Shown: positions 56,251 to 64,000 of the stretch, in pieces
Layout of the letters: the number at the start of each line of letters is the position of its first letter
Numbering within the stretch: the first letter of the stretch is position 1
Assembly: GCA_963575645.1 (NCBI GenBank)
Contig: OY754473.1
Coordinates: forward strand, 6,324,001-6,388,000
DNA: 64,000 nucleotides
Reading direction: 5' to 3'
Source: Xanthostigma xanthostigma
Lineage: Eukaryota > Arthropoda > Insecta > Raphidioptera > Raphidiidae
Notes under the pieces: generated by a model
Told to the model about the DNA's origin: nothing
Database searches by the model: none
What the model saw: the letters and a program-made list of their open reading frames with translations, nothing else
Program-made: the position numbers and the translations under genes

Positions 56251-56675
56251 TAACATAATAAGATGTTTGCTTGGTAAAAAGATAAAGCCGGCTCTGGTTG
56301 TGGTACAGCATTAAATAACTTTTCGATTTTTAAAAGCGTAAAAAGTTTACTATTAAATTCTTGTTAACCTGTTAGTAAATATTGCCCGTAAATCAGTAAA
56401 GCATTAAAACTTCTTCCATATGTCATATTTTTTATACGGAAAAAGCGAAATGTTTAATTGAATGAAAATAAAATAGGTAACAAAAAACTTTTTTAAAGTT
56501 AAACGGTTTTATTATACAGTCGATGATGTACTAAAAGCTAGAAAATGACAAAGATAACAGATCTTTATGTCAAACATTAAAGAAAATTGTTATGGGTCGC
56601 AATCTGGAACTTTATTAAGACTAAAAATACACTCGTTGGTGCAGTTAATAGATATCTAGCAAAAGAGTGTTTTTT
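56251..56675. other. Unassigned AT-rich DNA
   Basis: Nothing recognised. Confidence 0.35.
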
Positions 56676-59125
56676 ACCATTCCAACCCACAAGTGGGGAA
56701 TGGTACTAGTTTAGGTCAAAAATCACTTTTCAAATATTTTTCAATATCTTTCCGTTTTGAGGTCCCCCAAATCAAAAATATATACACTAGTAACAAAAAT
56801 TAAAGGATATAAAAAAAAATCTAAATTTTTGGGTAATATTCAACGAGCTGTAACTCCGAGGGAAATGATTGTACAGAAAATAAAAAAAAAGCAAATTATA
56901 GCTCCAAGTATCTAGTTTTCAGGTATGACCATGAATTTTTTTTTTTATGTTTTAGTCTGGAGAAATTTTAAAGAAACTACCAAAAAAAAAATTTTCCAAA
57001 TTTTTTCTTGTCTAAAAAAAGGTATACGGACTTCAAAAAATTTTTTTCCATCATTCCACTCGAAAACTCTCGTAGAAAATTTAATTCCCTTTAATTTGAT
57101 GTACTCATGAAGCCTGTACGATGATTTGCCGCAGAGTTATCGTCAATCAAAGCCAAAAGCATCTTTTTAACTTTAATAATCAATAACTCTGGAAATAATG
57201 ATCGTATAGAAAATCGATGGGGGGTTTTGAAAACTTCACAATATTCCCTATAAGATACTGTGAATGGCTATTGACGAAAAAATTTTTTTCGAAGCAAAAA
57301 TCTTGATTGAAAAAAGGATACAAATTTGCGTAATTAAGGATATTTGGATAAATTGGTATAACTTTGGATAAAATGGATGAACGAAGGATATCGTCAGTAA
57401 TTTTTCAACCTTAAAGTGTCCTGAAAAATCCCTGAAAAATTCAAAACGATGCGATTTTTTTTTCTTAGTGCCCCGAAGCTTCAAATTCACGTTTAGTGTG
57501 AAGAAAAGCCGACATCCACTGGGGGGTATATCGATTTTTTTTATTGATTTTTTAAGTTGACATTTAAAACTAAGGCAGTTGCAATGGTAAAAAAAATCCA
57601 GTTAATTTTTTTTGACAATAATGGAGCATTCTGAAGACGTTAACAAAAAAAAATTTTGAAAAAAAAAATTTTCGAAAAAAAAATTTTCGAAAAAAAAATT
57701 TTTGAAAAAAATTAAAATTTTTTTTTTTTAATTTTTAACAAACACGATTTTTTCGATCGAAAAAATACAGATTATCGATAAAAAAAAATTTTTTTCATTG
57801 AAAAAATGAATAAAAATTGAAAAATTGCCCATAATGGTGATTTTTGCAAAAACAATAAATTTGAAGCTTCGGGGCACTAAGAAAAAAAAATCGCATCGTT
57901 TTGAATTTTTCAGGGATTTTTCAGGACACTTTAAGGTTGAAAAATTACTGACGATATCCTTCGTTCATCCATTTTATCCAAAGTTATACCAATTTATCCA
58001 AATATCCTTAATTACGCAAATTTGTATCCTTTTTTCAATCAAGATTTTTGCTTCGAAAAAAATTTTTTCGTCAATAGCCATTCACAGTATCTTATAGGGA
58101 ATATTGTGAAGTTTTCAAAACCCCCCATCGATTTTCTATACGATCATTATTTCCAGAGTTATTGATTATTAAAGTTAAAAAGATGCTTTTGGCTTTGATT
58201 GACGATAACTCTGCGGCAAATCATCGTACAGGCTTCATGAGTACATCAAATTAAAGGGAATTAAATTTTCTACGAGAGTTTTCGAGTGGAATGATGGAAA
58301 AAAATTTTTTGAAGTCCGTATACCTTTTTTTAGACAAGAAAAAATTTGGAAATTTTTTTTTTGGTAGTTTCTTTAAAATTTCTCCAGACTAAAACATAAA
58401 AAAAAAAATTCATGGTCATACCTGAAAACTAGATACTTGGAGCTATAATTTGCTTTTTTTTTATTTTCTGTACAATCATTTCCCTCGGAGTTACAGCTCG
58501 TTGAATATTACCCAAAAATTTAGATTTTTTTTTATATCCTTTAATTTTTGTTACTAGTGTATATTTTTGGAAAAACTCTGTGCGTCTGTTAGTCTGTAAA
58601 CACGATACAGGTCAAACGGATGAGCGGATCGAAACCAAATGTTAGGAGGATGTTTGGTATGCAAATAAGAAGAGCCTTATTGTTTTTGGGGAAAATCGGC
58701 GCATGCGCACAAGACATATTTGCTATAACGGTGTTTTTTATATAATAATGGTATACTTATCATAACGGCTTATTATTTTATTTATTTTTTCAAGAAAGTT
58801 TCGTAAACACATTTTTTTTCTAAACTTTATAGTTTCGGAAATATTTTGAAAATAAAAAAAAATCAGCCGCTCTTTTGTTTTATGGATCTGTCGGCATGCT
58901 TTGATTAATTTTTACATGACGTGGAACATATTATGTAGGTAAGCATGGCAACGAATAGCAAATATCATATTGAATACTAGCAATTACCCGCGTCACCTCA
59001 CACGATATCAGAAATTTTATTTTCTTTATTATAATCAAATGTCAACATTTTCGAAGTTGAAATGGTCCCGTCGCCCAATTGGCTGGAATTTTTTATTAAA
59101 TGCACCCCACACTTGTTTTTTTTTA
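56676..59125 (+). repeat. Element X, copy 1, split by a 1.8 kb foldback
   Basis: Starts taccattccaacccacaagt, is broken at 56781 by the foldback and resumes at 58562 (atttttggaaaaactctgtg), passing tagcaattacccgcgtcacc at 58979. An inverted copy is at 62035-62690. Likely a non-LTR-type or unknown repeat; non-coding. Confidence 0.7.
56783..58561. mobile_element. TA-flanked foldback FB4 with ~705 bp arms
   Basis: TA lies on each side (56781-56782 and 58562-58563). Arms 56783-57486 and 57859-58561 begin tacactagtaacaaaaatta and look essentially identical: the same 80-residue frame can be read from each (57248-57490 minus, 57825-58097 plus). The ~370 bp centre holds A/T runs of aaaaaaaattttcg type. 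TA target and TACACTAG ends suggest Tc1/mariner mobilisation. No transposase. Confidence 0.9.
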
Positions 59126-59292
59126 AACCCCCTGGCTTCAAGGAATTCAATCCAGACTTATGCAGAAAGGATTGTCAAAAAAACTTATTTAAAAATATCT
59201 TTTTCGTACACCATGCCATAACGACGCTTATATAAGAAATGTTTTGGTTACAGAAAACAAGATCCGTGTTTGAAAAATTCGCAGTGGAAGAG
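59126..59292. other. Unassigned DNA
   Basis: Nothing recognised; last stretch before SINE2. Confidence 0.3.
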
Positions 59293-59565
59293 AAACTACT
59301 AGACGGGGACAGAGTGGTGTAATGGTCAGCGTACTGGCCTTTGGATCGCACTGTCGTGGGTTCGAATCCCACCTCTGCTCATGGATATTTTGTGTTTGTC
59401 GTTTAGACCCAGCTTTGATATATTTAATAATACTGGCCAGATACTAAGAGGTAGTGCCATCCCCAAGTGATATTCTCTTGTATATGTGCATATGCTCTAT
59501 ATATGTGGATATATACAATTGGATATACCTTTTTTTTAAAAAAAAAAAAAAAAAAACTACTAGAC
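59293..59565 (+). mobile_element. tRNA-derived SINE with poly(A) tail (SINE2)
   Basis: Head with A box tggtgtaatgg (about 59315) and B box ggttcgaatcc (about 59359-59369); the anticodon place reads TTG, suggesting a Gln-like or degraded tRNA origin. The body is ~170 bp, then a run of 17-19 A. Direct repeats aaactactagac at 59293-59304 and 59554-59565 frame it. A clean tail and matching duplications point to recent insertion. Confidence 0.9.
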
Positions 59566-60283
59566 TTCAAGCCAACATTTTAGTGAGCATTTCAATTTAT
59601 TTATAGATTTCTTCTTTTTATATATTTTTTTATTCCGTGTTTAATTACCTATGTCAATCAATGCCTACTAATAAAACAAGTCATAAGTTTGCCTCTAGAC
59701 CCGAGGTTATGTTTTGTCTGTTTGTTTTTATACGGGCTAAACTTTAAAAAACCCTACTAATATTAAAAAAAAAAATTAGACGCAATCTTCAAATCATCGA
59801 TCAAAAATAAATTTCGTAACTGATAACAAATAAATTATATTAAAAAAAATCGATCGTTGTAATCTAGTTAACTAAATTACATATCTGTGGTTGTGAGACA
59901 AAAGTGTTTATTTCATTGTTCACAAGTTTCGAACAAACAAACAAACAAAAATGGCGAAAATGAGTCAATTGCGATTTTATATGTTTGTATTGATTAAATT
60001 AACATTATTTTATAATAATTAATTATTGATAGATATTAAAAATACCGGAGTTACCCGCATTATCTTGGCATAATCAGAAAAAAATTATCGTCTGTTATAT
60101 ACAGTGGTTTGACTGGGAAAACTCCAGCCCGAAATTGTAGCGTATTTAATTTTTTATCAACAGTAAAAAAGGAATATATTGTATGTTTGAATTTGTAAAT
60201 TTATATTTTTCAAATTTTTTGTCAATGGAATATTTTCTATAACGAAATTTGTATAGTTCGTTATGCGCAATCGATGTTTGAAA
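59566..60283. other. Unassigned AT-rich DNA
   Basis: Nothing recognised. Confidence 0.4.
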
Positions 60284-61126
60284 ATCGGCTGTAGTGATGT
60301 GTCGCTCCTGAGCGAGTCGTTCATAATGAACGACGCCCTACTCGAAGCGGAGCGAGTCGCTCTTTTTTGTGAATGACTCACTCCGAGCGCCATTTCTCTC
60401 TGCTGAGCTATTCTGTACTGTTGCATTCGCACATTTGCAGAGCGCACACAGCACAGGGCACAGAGACGCTAGTGAACTTTGCACGTACGGGAGTTATCTT
60501 TGCTGAGTCGTTTAATGTTGAATGACACACTGTTTACAGTGACTTAAACCATTCACATTGACGTGTCGTTGACAAAGATATAATTATAAATAATAAATCG
60601 CAGGATTGTGGACAAATATTAGATTTATTAATTGTACGACGTTTCGTCTATAAAATTTAGACTTTTTCAATTGTTTTAATAACTTGAAAAAGTCTAAATT
60701 TTATAGACGAAACGTCGTACAATTAATAAATCTAATATTTGTCCACAATCCTGCGATTTATTATTTATAATTATCTCGATGGACACGATATCTAATATAT
60801 ACAAAGATATAATATTGTAAAAATAAACGTTATTATTGTTCAGCTTTTATTATGCTTTATATAGTTTATCCGAAATGCGAATAATATTATAAGATCAGAA
60901 TCATATTAAAATGAGCTCAGAGCTGAGTGTGTGTATTGTGCTGTGCAATGCTAAGTGACTCCTGAGCAATGCCAGTTCACACCTCTGCAGTCTGCAGTCT
61001 TGTGTAGTGCGTACTGTCTAGTGTAGCTCCTTTGAACGACTCGCTCTGAGCGATTCTTTTTAGTGAGCGGAGCGCACGGAGCCAGCTCCCAATAAAGAGT
61101 CATGTGGACACATCACTAATCGACTG
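60284..61126. mobile_element. hAT-like element W, copy 2, with nested hammerhead element
   Basis: Ends tagtgatgtgtc and gacacatcacta at 60292-61118, flanked by near-identical 8 bp repeats atcggctg (60284-60291) and atcgactg (61119-61126), the hAT signature. The interior matches 43186-43795 apart from a 216 bp insertion with its own 13 bp duplication. Non-coding. Confidence 0.87.
60572..60813 (+). mobile_element. Short palindromic hammerhead element inside W
   Basis: Direct repeats acaaagatataat at 60572-60584 and 60801-60813 flank 216 bp. It consists of two inverted arms (60585 to about 60672 and about 60683-60769) and a ~31 nt unpaired tail (60770-60800) on the right. Both arms hold TTGAAAA, a gtcta/tagac stem and GAAACGTC (60670-60638 minus; 60682-60720 plus). 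The uninterrupted W copy 1 confirms the empty site. Confidence 0.85.
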
Positions 61127-61544
61127 CTCGAAACTGTCGGCCTTAGACTCGCCCTGTATGATCCAAAATTGGACATGAGTCATTTTTTGTCGTGACCGCA
61201 GATACGCCTAATAAATCATTTTAATAATGGGCGTGCTCATTAACATCAACACTGTTATATTAATCAAGTACTGCAGCGAACGAATTTCGCAATTCGAATT
61301 TTTTTTTAGTTCATTTTCTAAATTAAATTACATTCATTTGCCGCAGAATGGCTTTGTAATTAGACTCAATCAAAACACGCAACTGTTTGATTAAAGTTTG
61401 CTTTGCCAAAACAAGTGTGTTGATTTATTAGTGTCAACCAGTGGTGGCTCGCCAAAATGGGCGCTGGAAAACGTGTAAATGCCCATAGAAATAAAGCACC
61501 TACAACTACCAGAGCTTGAGAAAAGAAACCTTTAAGTGCGGTTG
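61127..61544. other. Unassigned DNA
   Basis: Nothing firm; ccagtggtggctcgcc near 61440 resembles a hAT end without a partner. Confidence 0.35.
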
Positions 61545-61729
61545 AAGGTTACATAAGAAAATATTCGAGAAAACGTTATCAATTTATTATTTAAATACAG
61601 TCATAATTATTATTGATAATTTGCACATTTATATGTGGAGTGCTATGAAAAACAATTATTAAAACAATTATTGTTGTGTATTTAATAAATTGGTCACGTT
61701 TTTCTCGAATATTTTCTTATGTAAGCTTA
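61545..61729. mobile_element. Palindromic MITE M3, copy 1
   Basis: ~185 bp with inverted ends ggttacataagaaaatattc covering ~50 bp each. A second copy lies 80 bp downstream in the same orientation. Confidence 0.82.
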
Positions 61730-61811
61730 TGAGGATTTTATATAAATTTATAGAGAAAAAAAGGAAGATTTTTGAAATGTAAAAACAAATATATGTTGCC
61801 ATTTGTTGCCG

Positions 61812-61990
61812 TAAGGTTACATAAGAAAATATTCGAGAAAAACGTGACCAATTTATTATTTAAATACTGTGATAATTATTATTAATAATTTGCACATTTA
61901 TGTGGAGTGCTATGAAAAACAATTATTACTGAATACTGTGTATTTAATAAATTGGTCACGTTTTTCTCGAAATTTTCTTATGTAACCTTA
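61812..61990. mobile_element. Palindromic MITE M3, copy 2
   Basis: Same sequence as copy 1 with scattered differences (for example cgtgaccaatttatt). Its ends read taaggttac and gtaacctta, a perfect mirror. Confidence 0.82.
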
Positions 61991-62034
61991 TGAAACTTTT
62001 ATATGAATTTGTAAAGAAAAAATGGAGATTTCTA

Positions 62035-62690
62035 AAACGTAAAAAAAATCCTGCCAATTGGGCGACGAGACCATTCCCACTTCGAAATACTGACATTTGA
62101 CGTATTATAATAAAGAAAATAAAATTTCTGATATCGGGTGAGGTGACGCGGGTAATGGCTAGTATTCAATATGACATTTGCTATTCGTTGCCATGGTTAT
62201 GTTCCACGCCATGCAAAAATTTTTCAAAGCATGCTTAACTAGTTTATTTTTGACAAACAAAAGTATCGCTGATTTTTTTTATTTTCAAAATATTTCTGAA
62301 ACTATAAAGTTTAGAAAAAAAATTTTTAACAAAACTTTCTTGAAAAAATAAATAGAATAATAAGCCGTTATGAAAAGTATATCATTATTATATAAAAAAC
62401 ACCGTTTTAGCATATATCTCTTCTGCACATGCACAGATTTTCCCCAAAAACAATAGGGCTCTTCCTATTTGCATACCAAACATCCTCCCAAAATTTGGTT
62501 TCAATCCGCTCATCCGTTGGACCTGTATCGTGTTCACAGACTAACAGACGCACAAAGTTTTTCCAAAAATATGTTCTTTGGATTCGGGGAACCTCAAAAC
62601 GGAAAGATTTTGTAACGTTTTTGAAAAGTGATTTTTGACCTAAACTAGTAGTACCATTCCCCACTTGTGGGTTGGAATGGTAAAAAATCG
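62035..62690 (-). repeat. Element X, copy 2
   Basis: Uninterrupted inverted copy, ending ccacttgtgggttggaatgg. It shows the site where FB4 inserted in copy 1. Frames of 106 and 69 codons in it follow no known protein. Confidence 0.72.
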
Positions 62691-62884
62691 AGTGATATGA
62701 TAGCTTGTCTGGTGAATTATTTCTCATAGCCTGAGGATTTAAAGCACTATCTATGTAATTGTGAGTACCTAGTACTAATTAAACTTTGTACTGAAATCAA
62801 TTACCTCTCTTTGTACAGATTGAATTAGCAGGAAAGCAAGTGTATTCATAGGGTAATTGAATCAGTTGTCTTACATTAATCATA

Positions 62885-63528
62885 TCTTTGATTAACGTCT
62901 GATTAGTAGGGTAGGACGGGGGAATGGCGTTCACTTAAGGAAAATATGGTGTATTTTTTAAATTATTTATTATAAATCAAAATTAAGAAGAGTAACAAAG
63001 TCTTTAATTATCGAGTAATCAACAATTTAACAACAAAAGCATATATCTTTCACCTACTAGTAGTAGGAAAACATTATTAAAAAAACATGTTTGAGCGGCA
63101 TTGGCCCTGACTTTGGGTAATGCCGCTCAGGGTCTCATAAAGTAGTGTCCCCAATCCAATCCGGCTGTTTTACTGCTTTGATCATAATTGTTTTTGATAT
63201 TGTTGCGCTCAGCAAATTTATAAACAAGTTTACGCAAATCTGCAACACTGAGTCCATAGTATAGCGAGCCCAGCAACTTAACTTGTTCAGCACCTAATTA
63301 AAAATTAGATCAGCGCGGCCGCAAACAAAGAAACGCTCTTCACGGTCGCATGACGCGAGCTGACTGTCCGTTTGCATCGCTGTCTATTAGAGGCCCCCTC
63401 CCCTCGCGCTTCACGCGACGTGACGTGTTGCTACGTTCTTTTTTGACAGTTACAGAGGTGAGCGCCATTACCCAGTGAGCGCCATCCCCCCTCCCTCCCC
63501 TACTCTTCAATAAATAAAATCATCGAGG
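62885..63528. repeat. Hammerhead-family outer end, split by a MITE
   Basis: tctttgattaacgtctgatt (62885-62904) and actcttcaataaataaaatc (63502-63521) are adjacent in the relatives at 12826-12880 and 17570-17610 (minus). Here a TA-flanked MITE separates them. The family resumes at 63788 after a further 260 bp. Confidence 0.6.
62909..63500. mobile_element. TA-flanked MITE, 592 bp, GC-rich ends
   Basis: Ends gggtaggacgggggaatggc and the facing gccatccccc ctccctcccc, with gcg(t/c)tcact following on each side. TA at 62907-62908 and 63501-63502. Phrases ggtaatg(g/c)cgctca recur inside. Non-coding. Confidence 0.8.
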
Positions 63529-63787
63529 AAGTACAGAACGCAAAGAACAGAAAATAAAATACCACCTACCTTACACGAAGCGATCGGCAGCGATGTCTCC
63601 ATTCTGCAAGTCTTGAAATACCTGAAAGAAATAAACTATTATAATAAGATATAACGATAACACATAATTATATTACCAATATATTATATTGGCAATAGAT
63701 ACTTACCTCTGTAATGACACAAATTTTGTAACATACTGTAACATTCAGTCGAAACACCCTTTTTTTTTCTTCTTCCTAAATAAAAAA
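63529..63787 (-). other. Intervening block with possible short minus-strand exons
   Basis: The block lies between two aaaatcatcga copies (about 63518-63528 and 63787-63797). On the minus strand an acceptor (tttctttcag, ending 63622) and a donor (GTAAGG at 63574) bound 47 bases, 63621-63575, open in two frames. Another donor, GTAAGT, lies at 63706, after a possible exon. This could be a host-gene trace or chance; I recognise no protein. Confidence 0.25.
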
Positions 63788-64000
63788 AAATCATCGACCA
63801 ATTTTCCAGACAATTACATTGACAAAAAATATATAATTATAATTCAATAAATTTACATTTCGCTCTGGACTTGGATTTTCTTCAGAATTGAGCTAAAAAA
63901 TATAAAAATTAATTAGTAATATTAGTTTCTAATAAAATTAAGTTTGAGTTTTTTTTTATCGAAATGTTTTATTGAATTATAATTATATTTTTTGTCAATA
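63788..64000 (-). mobile_element. Palindromic hammerhead element cut by the window end
   Basis: attgacaaaaaatatataat at 63818 faces its complement at 63960-64000, so a palindrome runs off the window. Minus-strand 63890-63852 has CTGAAGA, a weak stem and GAAATG, a decayed hammerhead-like order. The left part (atcatcgaccaattt) matches 17389 onward. Confidence 0.6.

Noticed and set aside
57248..58097. Two identical 80-90 codon frames as a duplicated gene
   Set aside because: They sit in mirrored arms of a foldback and are low in complexity; the identity comes from the palindrome.
59305..59385. Functional tRNA-Gln gene
   Set aside because: Followed by a SINE body, poly(A) run and flanking duplications, and the anticodon stem does not pair well.
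1..64000. CRISPR arrays, bacterial operons, prophage or rRNA
   Set aside because: Tandem repeats lack equal unique spacers, and gene layout, SINEs and retroelements are eukaryotic; no rRNA-like sequence was seen.

Overview
This is a stretch of AT-rich eukaryotic nuclear DNA, almost certainly arthropod and most likely insect, built almost wholly from transposable elements. The evidence is the mixture of an intact Penelope-like retroelement, an intact DD41D mariner-type transposon, tRNA-derived SINEs, RTE-like 3' ends finishing in CTAG, hAT-like and TA- or TTAA-flanked MITEs, and long foldback elements. Order and species cannot be fixed from the sequence. Only two long, convincing reading frames exist and both belong to transposons. 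No host gene is certain; the single hint is a pair of possible short minus-strand exons near 63.6-63.75 kb.

Layout. 1-9.4 kb: a truncated TTAA-flanked MITE, a tRNA-derived SINE with perfect target duplications, an RTE-like repeat split by a mariner-type MITE, a direct tandem dimer of a 0.6 kb MITE, a second TTAA MITE, two palindromic hammerhead-like elements and a ~149 bp tandem repeat. 9.4-11.6 kb: a complete DD41D transposon with 496 bp inverted repeats, followed at once by a 750 bp foldback. 12-27 kb: dispersed repeats (families named here A, V, R1 and others), a small hammerhead-like insertion inside a tandem duplication, and a 28 bp satellite at 22.6-23.4 kb. 27.0-30.9 kb: a Penelope-like element whose reverse transcriptase/GIY-YIG frame is open, with ~1 kb pseudo-LTRs in inverted orientation. 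31-56 kb: nested repeats, including a hAT-like MITE inside an RTE-like copy, a tRNA-Lys-like sequence plus MITE inside another, and a hammerhead element with canonical core positions at 52.9 kb. 56-64 kb: a 1.8 kb foldback with ~705 bp arms, an intact tRNA-derived SINE, a hAT-like element split by a hammerhead palindrome, paired 0.18 kb MITEs, and another hammerhead palindrome cut by the window end.

The most interesting theme is a set of eight hammerhead-ribozyme-like loci. Several lie in small non-coding elements with the architecture of the Penelope element here: inverted arms, a 24-40 nt unpaired tail on one side, and 11-13 bp direct repeats outside. The coding element could supply reverse transcriptase and endonuclease to these short ones; that is inference. 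Three loci carry the paired core change C3 to U and G8 to A, which would keep the base pair known between those positions.

Family names such as R1, A, V, W, X and Y are labels for this window only.
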